Source of the DNA: Betaproteobacteria bacterium
GTDB taxonomy: Bacteria; Pseudomonadota; Gammaproteobacteria; Burkholderiales; Rhodocyclaceae
Assembly (NCBI GenBank): GCA_028065725.1
Contig: JAPTVL010000030.1
Coordinates: 1-55,701, forward strand
Length of the DNA: 55,701 bases
Direction: 5' to 3'
Below are positions 28,263-37,237 of this stretch, one piece after another (the first letter of the stretch is position 1; each line of letters opens with the position of its first letter). Below the pieces are notes generated by a model. The model made no database searches and had not been told where the DNA came from. It saw only the letters and a program-made list of their open reading frames with translations. The translations under genes and the position numbers were made by a program.

Positions 28263-31200
28263 GGCGACGCCTCCAGAAGAACCCACGGGACGCTTGGCGC
28301 TCGCGCGGACGGCGCAGCAGCAGATAAGCGGCCGGGATGACGAACATCGACAAGAGCGGCGCGGTGATCATGCCGCCGACCATCGGTGCGGCGATGCGCT
28401 GCATGACTTCGGAGCCGGTGCCGGTGCCCCACATGATCGGGAACAGGCCGGCGAGAATGACGGCGACGGTCATCGCCTTGGGCCGCACGCGCAGCACCGC
28501 GCCTTCGCGGATGGCGTCGAGCAGATCGGCGGTGCCGGTCTTGTCCCGGTCGAGGCGATCGTCCCAAGCGGTCTTCAGGTAGAGCAGCATGATCACGCCG
28601 AACTCGGCCGAGACGCCGGCCAGGGCGATGAAGCCCACGGCCCCGGCCACCGACAGGTTGTAGCCGAGCAGGTAGAGCAGCCAGATGCCGCCGACCAGGG
28701 CGAAGGGCAGCGTCGCCATGATGAGCAGCGCTTCGTCGAAGCGCTTGAAGGTCAGATAGAGCAGCACGAAGATGATCAGCAGCGTGAACGGCACGACCAC
28801 CTGCAGTTTGGCCGTGGCCCGCTCCAGGAATTCGAACTGGCCTGACCAGGCGATCGAATAGCCAGGCGGCAGTTTCACTTGCTCGGCCACGGCGCGCTGC
28901 ATGTCGTGCACCGCGCCGCGCAGGTCGCGGCCGCGGATATCCACATATACCCAGCCCGACAGGCGCGCATTTTCGCTCTTGAGCATCGGCGGGCCGTCGA
29001 CCACGGCAACCGTGGCGACATCGGAGAGCAGGATACGCGCGCCGCGCTCGGTGACGATGGGCAGTTGGCGAATACGCTCCACTGAATCGCGGATTTCGCG
29101 CGGGTAGCGCACGTTGATCGGGAAGCGCGACAGGCCCTCGACCGTCTCGCCGATGTTCTCGCCGCCGATGGCCGACGACACCACCGACTGCACGTCGGCG
29201 ATGTTCATGCCGAAGCGCGCGGCGGCGTCGCGGTCGATCCTGACATCGAGGTAGCGCCCGCCGGTCAGACGCTCGGCCAGTGCCGAGGAGACGCCCGGGA
29301 CAGCCTTCAACACCCGCTCGATGTCGGCGGTCACGCGGTCGATCTCGGCCAGGCTGGTGCCGGCCACCTTGACGCCGACCGGGCTTTTGATGCCGGTGGC
29401 CAGCATGTCGATGCGGTTGCGGATCGGCGGCACCCAGATGTTGGCGAGACCCGGCACCTTGACGATGCGGTCGAGTTCCTCGACCAGCTTGTCCGGGGTC
29501 ATGCCGGGCCGCCACTGCTCGCGCGGCTTGAACTGGATCGTGGTCTCGAACATCTCCAGCGGCGCCGGGTCGGTCGCCGTCTCGGCGCGCCCGGCCTTGC
29601 CGAACACGCTGGCCACCTCGGGCACGGTCTTGATCAGCCGGTCGGTCTGCTGGAGGAGTTCCGCGGCCTTGCCCGCCGACAGGCCCGGCAAGGCGGACGG
29701 CATATAGAGCAGGTCGCCCTCGTCGAGCGGCGGCATGAACTCGCCGCCGATGTGCTGCAACGGCCACAGGCTTACGACCAGGAACAGTGCGGCGACCGCC
29801 AGGGTGGCCTTGGGGGCGCGCAGTACGGCATCGAGCAAGGGGCGGTAGGCGGCGATCAGGAAACGGTTGAGCGGGTTGGCCTGCTCATCCGGGATGCGGC
29901 CGCGGATCAGGTAACCCATCAGCACCGGGATCAGCGTCACCGCCAGGCCGGCCGCGGCCGCCATGGCGTAGGTCTTGGTGAAGGCGAGCGGCGAAAACAG
30001 CCGCCCCTCCTGCGCTTCCAGCGTGAACACCGGGATGAACGACAGGGTGATGATGAGCAGGGAAAAGAACAGCGCCGGGCCGACCTCGGCCGCCGAGTCG
30101 CCGACCACCCGCCAGTGCGCTTCGCCGGCCAGTTCCTGCGGGTGCTCGTGCTTCCACTGCTCGATGTGCTTGTGGGCGTTCTCGATCATCACCACCGCCG
30201 CATCGACCATGGCGCCGATGGCGATGGCGATGCCGCCCAGCGACATGATGTTGGCGTTGACGCCCTGGTAGCGCATGACGATGAAGGCGGCGAGGATGCC
30301 GAGCGGCAGCGACACGATGGCGACGAAGGCCGAGCGCAGGTGGAACAGGAAGAGGAAGCAGACCGCGGCGACGACGATGAACTCCTCGACCAGTTTGTGG
30401 CTGAGGTTGTCCACCGCCCGCTCGATCAGGCCGGAGCGGTCATAGACCGGCACGATCTCGACGCCCTGGGGCAGGCTGGCCTGCAAGGACTTGAGTCTGG
30501 CTTTCACCGCGTCGATCGTCTCCAGCGCGTTCTTGCCGCTGCGCATGACGATGACGCCGCCGGCGACCTCGCCTTCGCCGTCGAGCTCGCCGATGCCGCG
30601 GCGCATCTCCGGCCCGACCTGGACCCGGGCGAGATCGCCCAGGCGTACCGAGACGCCGGCTTCAGTGGTCAGTAGCGGAATCTTGCGGAAATCATCAAGC
30701 GATTGCAGGTAGCCGGAAGCGCGCACCATGTATTCGGCTTCGCCCAGTTCCAGCACCGAGCCGCCGTTCTCTTGGTTGGCTTTCTGGATCGCGTCCACCA
30801 CCTTGCCGTGCGGCAGGTTGTAGGCACGCAGCTTGTCGGGATCGAGCACGACCTGGTACTGCTTGACCATGCCGCCGATCGAGGCCACCTCGGCGACGTT
30901 GGGTACGGCCTTGAGTTCGTACTTGAGAAACCAGTCCTGCAAGGCGCGCAGTTGGGCCAGATCGTGCTGGCCGGAGCGATCGACCAGGGCGTACTCGTAG
31001 ACCCAACCGACGCCGGTAGCGTCCGGCCCGAGCGAAGCCTTGGCGCTGGCCGGCAGGCGCGACTGCACCTGGTTCAGGTACTCCAGCACGCGGGAACGGG
31101 CCCAGTAGAGGTCGGTGCCATCGTCGAACAGCACGTAGACGAAGGAGTCGCCGAAGAACGAGAAGCCGCGCACCGCCTTGGCGCCCGGCACCGACAGCAT

Positions 31201-31416
31201 GGTGGTGGTCAGCGGATAGGTGATCTGGTTCTCGACGATCTGCGGCGCCTGGCCGGGGTAGGTCGTGCGGATGATGACCTGTACGTCGGAGAGGTCGGGC
31301 AGCGCATCGAGCGGCGTCTTGCCCACCGACCAGACTCCCCAGGCCGCCACCATTACCGTGGCCAGCAGCACCAGGAAACGGTTGTCGATCGACCAGCGGA
31401 TCAGTTTGGCGATCAT
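28249..31416 (-). CDS. cusA: CusA, RND-type copper/silver efflux pump
   Basis: A 1055-residue HME-RND transporter that drives Cu(I)/Ag(I) efflux with the proton gradient. It shows the CusA/CzcA-type beginning ([19 protein letters not shown], then [12 protein letters not shown]), the conserved TM4 region ([23 protein letters not shown]) and the two large periplasmic halves. I use ATG 31416, whose first bases overlap the cusB stop (ATGA), not the open frame further upstream. Length is typical (1047 in E. coli). Confidence 0.95.
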   Translation of the reverse strand: MIAKLIRWSIDNRFLVLLATVMVAAWGVWSVGKTPLDALPDLSDVQVIIRTTYPGQAPQIVENQITYPLTTTMLSVPGAKAVRGFSFFGDSFVYVLFDDGTDLYWARSRVLEYLNQVQSRLPASAKASLGPDATGVGWVYEYALVDRSGQHDLAQLRALQDWFLKYELKAVPNVAEVASIGGMVKQYQVVLDPDKLRAYNLPHGKVVDAIQKANQENGGSVLELGEAEYMVRASGYLQSLDDFRKIPLLTTEAGVSVRLGDLARVQVGPEMRRGIGELDGEGEVAGGVIVMRSGKNALETIDAVKARLKSLQASLPQGVEIVPVYDRSGLIERAVDNLSHKLVEEFIVVAAVCFLFLFHLRSAFVAIVSLPLGILAAFIVMRYQGVNANIMSLGGIAIAIGAMVDAAVVMIENAHKHIEQWKHEHPQELAGEAHWRVVGDSAAEVGPALFFSLLIITLSFIPVFTLEAQEGRLFSPLAFTKTYAMAAAAGLAVTLIPVLMGYLIRGRIPDEQANPLNRFLIAAYRPLLDAVLRAPKATLAVAALFLVVSLWPLQHIGGEFMPPLDEGDLLYMPSALPGLSAGKAAELLQQTDRLIKTVPEVASVFGKAGRAETATDPAPLEMFETTIQFKPREQWRPGMTPDKLVEELDRIVKVPGLANIWVPPIRNRIDMLATGIKSPVGVKVAGTSLAEIDRVTADIERVLKAVPGVSSALAERLTGGRYLDVRIDRDAAARFGMNIADVQSVVSSAIGGENIGETVEGLSRFPINVRYPREIRDSVERIRQLPIVTERGARILLSDVATVAVVDGPPMLKSENARLSGWVYVDIRGRDLRGAVHDMQRAVAEQVKLPPGYSIAWSGQFEFLERATAKLQVVVPFTLLIIFVLLYLTFKRFDEALLIMATLPFALVGGIWLLYLLGYNLSVAGAVGFIALAGVSAEFGVIMLLYLKTAWDDRLDRDKTGTADLLDAIREGAVLRVRPKAMTVAVILAGLFPIMWGTGTGSEVMQRIAAPMVGGMITAPLLSMFVIPAAYLLLRRPRERQASRGFFWRRRHETD

Positions 31417-32975
31417 GGCTTGCGCTCCATGGCGCCCTTCGGCTCGATATAGGTCAGCACCGGCATCCCATCCTTGTTCATCGTGAAGGCGAAGCTCACC
31501 GACTGCCCGGGCGTCAATCCCGGCGGCAGACCGGTTGTCGACACACCAAAATCCATCGTCATCGCGCCCCACTGCAGGGATGGTATGGGACCGTGGGAAA
31601 GCGTGACGGTCGCCTTGCCGATGGCTTCGATCCTGGCCTCGCCGCGGTGCTCGACGGCAGCGGACGAGTTGTCCGACTTGCCCGGGGAGGTATCCTCCAT
31701 GCGCGTGCCCGTGGCCTTGAGGCTGGCCTCGGAATCCACCAGGAACTGGCCCGAAACCACGACCTTCTGGCCGACTTCCAGGCCGCGCTTAATCTCGGTC
31801 TGGCCGGCCGATTCGATGCCGATATCCACGTCGACCGGACGGAACTTGCCGCCGGCCTCGGCCAGCATGACCACCGTGCGTTTGCCGGTCTGGATGACAG
31901 CTTCGGTCGGCACCATCAGCCCCGCTTCAGCCCGGGCGGCCAGGGCGACGCTGACGAACATCCCCGGCGCCAGTTGCCCGCCTGGATTGGCCAGTTCGAC
32001 CCGCGCTTTTATGGTGCGCGTGGCCGGGCTGACCTCCGGCAGGATGGCCTGCACCTTGCCCTTGAACACGGTGCCGGGCAGCGCCGGCGAGCGTGCCTCC
32101 ACCGCTGCGCCCGGACGCAGCAGGCCGGCCTGGCTCTCGGGGATTTCGGCGTTGGCCCAGACGGTGGACAGCCCGTTGATGCGGAACAGGGTCGCACCCG
32201 GCATCACCGTCATGCCCTCACGCGCCATCAGTTCGACGACGACCCCGCCGACTGGCGCCGTGAGCGTGATGCGCGGCTGCACCTTGCCGCTGGCTTCTAC
32301 CCAACGGATCTGTTCGTTATTCATGCCGACCTGGCGCATACGGCTACGGGCGCCATCGACCAGCACCGCCAGACCGCTGCCCTGCATGCGGCGCAGCGAC
32401 AGGAATTCCTCCTGGGCCGCGACCCAGTCCGGCACGTAGAGATCGGCCAGCGGCTGGCCCTTGGCCACGCGGTCCAGGGTGGCACGCACGTAGAGGCGCT
32501 CGACGTAGCCGGTGGCCCGCGCCTGCACGAGCGCCTGGTTGCGCTCGTTGAAGGCGATGCTGCCGACGGCCTCCACCTGCGGCGAGAGCGTGCCGCGGAC
32601 GACCTCGGCGGTGCGCACCCCGAGGTTTTGCTGCACGCGGGGGCTCACGGCCACCTGGCTTTGATCGCCCGCATTTTGGTCACCTGCATCCGCATAGACC
32701 GGCACCAGTTGCATGTCCATGAAAGGCGACTTGCCGGGCTTGTCGAATTTCTGCACGGGAACCATCGGGTCGTGCCAGTACAACACCTTCTTGCCGGTGG
32801 ACGGATCGATGTCGCCGGCCTTCGTCGGCGCCGCCGCGCTGGCCGTGCCGGGGGCGCCCACGGCGCCATTCGCTTGGCCCAGGCCGCGTTGCAGGCCGAG
32901 TGCATACAGTCCATAGCCGCCGGCAGCGAGAACGCCGGCGGCGATGAGGCCGATGACGAGGGGTTTTAATTTCAT
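31413..32975 (-). CDS. cusB: CusB, periplasmic adaptor with fused CusF domain
   Basis: A 520-residue membrane-fusion protein that links CusA to CusC. It has an N-terminal membrane segment, a heavy-metal-binding motif ([20 protein letters not shown]), the adaptor core, and a C-terminal CusF-like domain (about residues 450-515) with [11 protein letters not shown], giving the Trp-Met-Met ligand set. It is about 110 residues longer than E. coli CusB because of that fusion. It therefore carries its own chaperone in addition to the separate CusF. Coupled to cusA by an ATGA overlap. Confidence 0.93.
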   Translation of the reverse strand: MKLKPLVIGLIAAGVLAAGGYGLYALGLQRGLGQANGAVGAPGTASAAAPTKAGDIDPSTGKKVLYWHDPMVPVQKFDKPGKSPFMDMQLVPVYADAGDQNAGDQSQVAVSPRVQQNLGVRTAEVVRGTLSPQVEAVGSIAFNERNQALVQARATGYVERLYVRATLDRVAKGQPLADLYVPDWVAAQEEFLSLRRMQGSGLAVLVDGARSRMRQVGMNNEQIRWVEASGKVQPRITLTAPVGGVVVELMAREGMTVMPGATLFRINGLSTVWANAEIPESQAGLLRPGAAVEARSPALPGTVFKGKVQAILPEVSPATRTIKARVELANPGGQLAPGMFVSVALAARAEAGLMVPTEAVIQTGKRTVVMLAEAGGKFRPVDVDIGIESAGQTEIKRGLEVGQKVVVSGQFLVDSEASLKATGTRMEDTSPGKSDNSSAAVEHRGEARIEAIGKATVTLSHGPIPSLQWGAMTMDFGVSTTGLPPGLTPGQSVSFAFTMNKDGMPVLTYIEPKGAMERKP

Positions 32976-32999
32976 GCGGTGGTTCTCCAGGGGAGGGGC

Positions 33000-34289
33000 T
33001 CAGGGACGCGGCGCCGCCACGTCGTGGCCGGCCGGAATCAGGTAATTGAGTTGCGCCCACAGGCGTGCGGTCTCCATTTCCAGGCGAACGCGCTCAATAC
33101 GGACATCGATCTCGGCGCGGCGCGCATCGAGCACGGCGGAAAGGATCGCCGTGCCGCCCCGGTAGGCGGCAATCGCTGCGCGGGTACGATCGGCGGCGAG
33201 CGGGATCAGGGAAGTGTCGTAGCGCTTCAGGCGCTCGCGGTTGCTTTGCCACTCCTCCAGCATGGCCAGCGCTTCGGCCACATGCTCGCGCGATGCCTCG
33301 TCGCGCTGGGCGCGCATCTGCTCGGCGGTCGCGAGCTTGGCCGCCAACTCGCGGTCCTGGCGGTTCTTCCGATCCCATTGCAAGGGGATCGAGACGTTGA
33401 CTGAGACCATGTTGGAGTAGGCCGGGCCGCGCTGGCTGAACATCAGCTCCGCGCTCCAGTCCGCCTTCCTGTTGGCGCGTGCGAGTTGCACGTCGGCCTC
33501 GGCCATTTCTTCCTGCTTGACCATCACCGCAATCTGCGGGTGGTGGGCGAGTCGCGTTTCGAGGTCCGCCGCATCCAGGCGGACGGTATCGGTGGCCGGG
33601 GGAGTGCCCAGGGGTTGGGTGGCGGCATCGCCGACCCAGCGCGCCAACTGGATCCTGGTGGTGGCGACCTGGCGTTCAGCCTGGGCGATGCGATCATCGA
33701 TTTGCGCCGCGGCCGTGCGGGCGGCGAAAACATCCGCCTGCGAGCCTTTCCCGCCGCGGTAGGCGGTCTCCGCCGCGTCGATTTGCAGCCGGGCCTCGTC
33801 GCGCTGGCTGGCCAGCACCTCACGCAGACGCTCCTGGTAGTGGCGATCCAGCCAGGCGATCGCCGCATCGCGCTGCAGGTTGGCCAACGCCAGGGCGCCG
33901 CCGGCCTGGGCCGCCTCGGCTTCCCGATCGAAGCGCGCCGCACGCGCGCGGCGCTTGTCGTCGCGGGTGAATTCCTGCGCCATGCCGATCGAGCGCTGGG
34001 TCATGAAATCACGGGAGAGGCTGAACTGATCCGGGCCGTTGATGGGCAGGTTGTCGACGCCGACTTTGAGCGTGGGGTCGGGCAGTTGCCCGGCGGCCAC
34101 CGCCATCTCGCGGGCGGCTGTAGCAGCGGCGTCCTGCGCCGGGAGCTGGCGGGAGCGGTCCTGGGCCAGGCGCAGGGCCTGGTCGAAATTCAGCGCATTC
34201 CCGGCCTGGGTACTGGGGGCGGCGATGGCCAGGGCCAGGGCGAGAACGAAACTATGCCGATTGGCAGGGCGGAATGAGTGGGTAAACAT
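33000..34289 (-). CDS. cusC: CusC-like outer-membrane efflux channel
   Basis: A 429-residue TolC-family protein: signal peptide (cleavage near STQAG), then the duplicated coiled-coil pattern (ALNFDQALRLAQDRS, then AARTAAAQIDDRIAQAERQVA) of outer-membrane factors. It forms the exit duct of the CusCBA pump. ATG 34289 follows GGAGG with four bases between; the in-frame codons further upstream are not used. It lies 24 bases upstream of cusB. Confidence 0.9.
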   Translation of the reverse strand: MFTHSFRPANRHSFVLALALAIAAPSTQAGNALNFDQALRLAQDRSRQLPAQDAAATAAREMAVAAGQLPDPTLKVGVDNLPINGPDQFSLSRDFMTQRSIGMAQEFTRDDKRRARAARFDREAEAAQAGGALALANLQRDAAIAWLDRHYQERLREVLASQRDEARLQIDAAETAYRGGKGSQADVFAARTAAAQIDDRIAQAERQVATTRIQLARWVGDAATQPLGTPPATDTVRLDAADLETRLAHHPQIAVMVKQEEMAEADVQLARANRKADWSAELMFSQRGPAYSNMVSVNVSIPLQWDRKNRQDRELAAKLATAEQMRAQRDEASREHVAEALAMLEEWQSNRERLKRYDTSLIPLAADRTRAAIAAYRGGTAILSAVLDARRAEIDVRIERVRLEMETARLWAQLNYLIPAGHDVAAPRP

Positions 34290-34426
34290 GGAACCTCCGG
34301 ACATGGAAACGAATCAGCTCGGGCGAAGTCCCGATGCGAGCGAGCCTAGAGGCCGCAAGCAGGGACGAGCAGAACCGATGCGCTGGATCGACCGCTCAGG
34401 TCGTCAGCGCAGCGTCGTCTGGAGGC

Positions 34427-34885
34427 TTAAATGCGGAAGCAGCAGTGCAGGATGGCGTGCGGCGGGGAGGCCGCAGCGAGAAGGTCGGCCGACGCCGTGG
34501 CGGGCCAAGTCGGCAAGGTCAGCGCAGACACCGTTGAAACGACGTAGAGGCTGGCGAGCAATGCCGCAGGCACCGTCGGTGTCTGCGTCTGATCGCTCTG
34601 CTGGCCGAAGTGGCTATGTTCGGCGCAGAGATTGGGGTTATTCGGGTCCGGCCGGTCCATCCCGTCGCAACAAGCGGCCATGTCCATGGTGGACTTGTCG
34701 TCGGCCCCGGCCGCCGTGGCGTCCGAAGCGGCGGGATTGCCATCCGCGGCCATCGCCGATGCCGGCGCTTGACTGAATCCGGCCGGTGATAGCTGAGGGC
34801 AGGCATAGGCGGCGATCGCCATTTGCGCGAACAACAGGATGCCAATCAGCAGACGGCAGACCCGTTGTTTGACGCGCCGGGTCAT
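34427..34885 (-). CDS. CopL-like secreted Cys/His-rich protein
   Basis: A 152-residue protein with an N-terminal hydrophobic segment, a loop containing many candidate ligands (MDMAACCDGMDRPDPNNP, then LCAEHSHFG) and a second hydrophobic stretch ending in HCCFRI. The pattern is that of CopL-like or uncharacterised copper-cluster proteins. ATG 34885 has GGAG eight bases upstream; an upstream GTG at 34894 overlaps the MerR-gene end. It sits between the regulator and cusC and probably belongs to the same transcript. Confidence 0.6.
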   Translation of the reverse strand: MTRRVKQRVCRLLIGILLFAQMAIAAYACPQLSPAGFSQAPASAMAADGNPAASDATAAGADDKSTMDMAACCDGMDRPDPNNPNLCAEHSHFGQQSDQTQTPTVPAALLASLYVVSTVSALTLPTWPATASADLLAAASPPHAILHCCFRI

Positions 34886-34887
34886 GT

Positions 34888-35403
34888 TCAGCACTCCACC
34901 GCGTCGCGCTGGCGATGCCGCTGGGCACCGTTGGCCGTCTGACGAGGCTTTTGCACTTCGCTCGCCGGCACTTCCTGAACCGAGTCAGCCGCGAGTGCAG
35001 CGATGATCGGACAGGACTGCGACTTCGGCGCGCAGGCGCAACGGTCGGCAAGGTTTTCCAGGGCGAACGCCATCGCCGCCAGGCGGCTAATGCGCTCGCG
35101 AATCTCGGCAGCGCGCCGTCGGGTCAGTTCGCGCACTCGCACCTGATCGCGCTCGGCACTCAAGGACAGGAGTTCAGACACATCGTCGAGGGAAAACCCG
35201 AGATCCTGCGAACGCTTGATGAAGCGCAGGCGCTGCACATCGTCCGCCGAATATTCCCGGAAGCCGCCCGCCACGCGTGGCGGCTCGGGCAGCAAGCCGC
35301 GTCCCTGGTAATAACGCACGGCCTCCACCCCGACACCGGCGGCGTCGGCGAGTTTGCGAATGGTGAAAGCGTGCGTGGGCATGGATGGTTGGTAAAACGT
35401 CAT
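34888..35403 (-). CDS. MerR-family regulator of the copper island
   Basis: A MerR-family protein of about 171 residues with a winged helix (FTIRKLADAAGVGVEAVRYYQGRG) and a metal loop with cysteines (CACAPKSQSCPIIAAL). It lacks the first Hg-binding cysteine found in Hg-type MerR, and the loop from the second Cys to the last is 7 residues against 9 in the Hg MerR at 19926 and 8 in CueR. It is therefore probably a Cu/Ag sensor of unusual loop length (inference). Start ATG 35403 is used; ATG 35382 is possible. First gene of the 14-kb one-strand copper block. Confidence 0.8.
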   Translation of the reverse strand: MTFYQPSMPTHAFTIRKLADAAGVGVEAVRYYQGRGLLPEPPRVAGGFREYSADDVQRLRFIKRSQDLGFSLDDVSELLSLSAERDQVRVRELTRRRAAEIRERISRLAAMAFALENLADRCACAPKSQSCPIIAALAADSVQEVPASEVQKPRQTANGAQRHRQRDAVEC

Positions 35404-35424
35404 AACTCTGTTTGATGATACGGA

Positions 35425-35452
35425 GTTTAATTCAAGCAATCTCGAGTGTCAA
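35425..35452 (-). promoter_or_regulatory. Possible promoter of the copper-island regulator
   Basis: On the minus strand TTGACA (near 35452) is followed after 17 bp by TAAACT, then ACTCCGTAT, a half-site resembling the Hg operator arm. The normal 17-bp spacing differs from the long spacing of MerR-activated promoters, so this may be the basal promoter for the regulator. Confidence 0.4.
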
Positions 35453-35487
35453 CCATCCAATCCATCCAATCCGGGCGGACGTTATAG

Positions 35488-36135
35488 CCAACCGTGGCAC
35501 TGCTGTTCTTCGGGGTGCAAGAGCCGGAACGTCATCAGGACGGCAAGCGCGTCAATCCGATCAACCGGAAAAACCTGCGCCGACTGCCACCCGCGTACTG
35601 GTGAGTGGTCGGGATCGGCGCGATTTTCACCCTGGCACGGTTCTCTGAAGCCTTCCTTGTACTGCGCGTCCATGCGGGGAGGCTGCCGCTGGCGTTCGTG
35701 CCGCTGGTGTTGATCGTGATGAACGTGGTCTATGCGGCGGCGGCATATCCCTTCGGGAAGCTGGCCGACGCCATGAGTCGTCAGAAATTGCTGGCCTGGG
35801 GGCTGGTGCTGCTGATCCTGGCCGATATCGCGTTGGCGTTTGACGGTCACTGGAGCATCGCTTGGGCGGGCGTAGTGCTCTGGGGCCTGCACATGACGAT
35901 GATGCAAGGTTTGCTGACGGCGATGATTGCCGATACTGCGCCGACCGATTTGCGCGGGACTGCCTACGGATTCTTCAATCGCGCCAGTGGCGTCGCGATG
36001 CTGTTTGCCAGTGCGCTGGCGGGACTGCTGTGGGACCGCCTGGGGCCACAATTCACCTTCATCGCCGGCGCGGTATTTAGCACGTTGGCGCTGGGGGGAA
36101 TCGGACTTCGGCGTCAGGCGAAGCTCTTGCCGTAG
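35488..36135 (+). pseudogene. Truncated MFS transporter with an in-frame stop
   Basis: The 3' half of a major facilitator transporter. The frame 35605-36135 encodes about six membrane helices and the central MFS loop (YPFGKLADAMSRQKLLAWG). In-frame homologous coding continues upstream (VALLFFGVQEPE from 35494) through a TGA at about 35602, where TGG-TGA-GTG stands for YW-stop-VV. An upstream TAG at 35485 ends the frame. So the gene lacks its N-terminal half and has a nonsense codon; a short product from GTG/ATG near 35605 could still be made but would not be a full transporter. Confidence 0.8.
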
Positions 36136-36175
36136 GCACTTCAAATCAGCCGGTAACCGCCCAGCGAGGTCGCTT

Positions 36176-36421
36176 TTACTTCAGACGGTAGCAGGCGTCG
36201 CAGGTGACGCATTGGGCGGTAACGTTGACCAGCGCTTCGAGCGCCGGCTTGAGGTCGCCCGTGACGGCGGCATCCTTTGCCGCGACGGCGAAGCGACTGG
36301 CGTTGCGACGCATGCCGCTACCGGCCGCTTTCATGCTGTCCGGCATAGATTGGGAGACTTCGTGGGCGCCATGACGCTGCAAGGAACTCATGCCAAGCCG
36401 CTGTTCGACAATGTCTGCGGC
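36176..36421 (-). pseudogene. Remnant of a cytochrome c (heme motif lost)
   Basis: About 80 codons of the C-terminal end of a cytochrome c'/c556-like protein (pattern DMxxVEQRLGM, then SRFAVAAKDAAVTGDLKPAL, then TAQCVTCDACYRLK). The heme-binding motif CxxCH reads CVTCD: one base change turns His into Asp. The 5' part is missing beyond an in-frame TAG at about 36422. It lies between the MFS remnant and nrdG. Classification is by pattern. Confidence 0.55.
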
Positions 36422-36453
36422 CTAGCCGTACCAGGGTTCTTGGACGGGCGGTT

Positions 36454-37038
36454 TCAGTGGCGGCAGGTCTGCACCGCGAGGTGCGCGACGCCGAGGGTGG
36501 CGAGGTCGGCGCGCAGGCGATCCAGCGTGGGGCCATCGAGTTGCGGCGGCACCGTACAGCGAATCTCGTGGGCCACGCCCGAGGCAAGCAGTTGTTTGAG
36601 CGCGGCACGCGCGGCAGCGCCGCTGTCGCAGCCGACGATGGGCGCATACTCGCCAAACGGTGCTTTCACGTCGAAACCGACCCAGTCGAGCAACGGCAGT
36701 GCTGCGGCGAGTCGTTCGGGGTAGGCGCCCGCAGTGTGAAGCGCCGTGGCGAAGCCAAGCGCGCGCACCTCGGCGAGGGCGGCCGGTAGGTGGCGTTGCA
36801 GCAGCGGTTCGCCGCCGCTGAAGACGACGCCGTCGAGCAGGCCGCGCCGGCTCTCCAGCCAGCCGAGCACGTTCGGCCACTCCTGCGCGCCCGCGCCACG
36901 CGACAGCAGATGCGGGTTGTGGCAGTAGGTGCAGCGCCAGGGGCAGCCCTGGCAGAACACTACGGCGGCGAGCCGGCCGGGAAAGTCGATGGTGGTGAAC
37001 GGCACGAGGCCGCCGACCGCCAGTCGCGCCTCATGCAT
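36454..37038 (-). CDS. nrdG: NrdG, class III ribonucleotide reductase activase
   Basis: A 194-residue radical-SAM enzyme that generates the glycyl radical on NrdD, using S-adenosylmethionine and a [4Fe-4S] cluster. The cluster motif is CPWRCTYCHNP (CxxxCxxC, about residues 32-39), followed by the SAM-contact pattern VFSGGEPLLQ. Length is usual for the longer NrdG branch. ATG 37038 lies inside the end of the glycyl-radical ORF (8-bp overlap), so the genes are coupled. All motifs intact. Confidence 0.93.
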   Translation of the reverse strand: MHEARLAVGGLVPFTTIDFPGRLAAVVFCQGCPWRCTYCHNPHLLSRGAGAQEWPNVLGWLESRRGLLDGVVFSGGEPLLQRHLPAALAEVRALGFATALHTAGAYPERLAAALPLLDWVGFDVKAPFGEYAPIVGCDSGAAARAALKQLLASGVAHEIRCTVPPQLDGPTLDRLRADLATLGVAHLAVQTCRH

Positions 37039-37210
37039 GCGAGATTCGTTCGCCGCAGGGCTCGATGAAATGCCGGCGCTCGCGGTGTTCGCTCTGCTTG
37101 CCGGGGTTGAATTCGGACACCGGGCGGTGGTAGCCCATGACGCGCGTCCAGACCTCGCAACGCTGGCGTTCGTGGTCCTGAAGATGCGTTTGGTGATTGC
37201 TTTCGGACAT
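37031..37210 (-). CDS. Separate glycyl-radical tail of NrdD (59 residues)
   Basis: A 59-codon ORF that encodes a sequence like the C-terminal end of class III reductases (RCEVWTRVMGYHRPVSEFNP), including the RVxGY glycyl-radical motif that the larger NrdD ORF lacks. It begins at ATG 37210 with AAGGA upstream, 27 bases after the nrdD stop and in the same reading frame, so nrdD looks split at a UGA codon. It overlaps nrdG by 8 bases. The product could complement NrdD in trans, or be joined by read-through. The motif match is by recollection of the family. Confidence 0.75.
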   Translation of the reverse strand: MSESNHQTHLQDHERQRCEVWTRVMGYHRPVSEFNPGKQSEHRERRHFIEPCGERISHA

Positions 37211-37237
37211 GAGGTTTCCTTTCGTGGTCGAAAAAAC

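Noticed and set aside
28259..29767. 502-codon minus-strand ORF inside cusA
   Set aside because: Out-of-frame shadow of cusA with Arg/Ala/Gly-rich composition.
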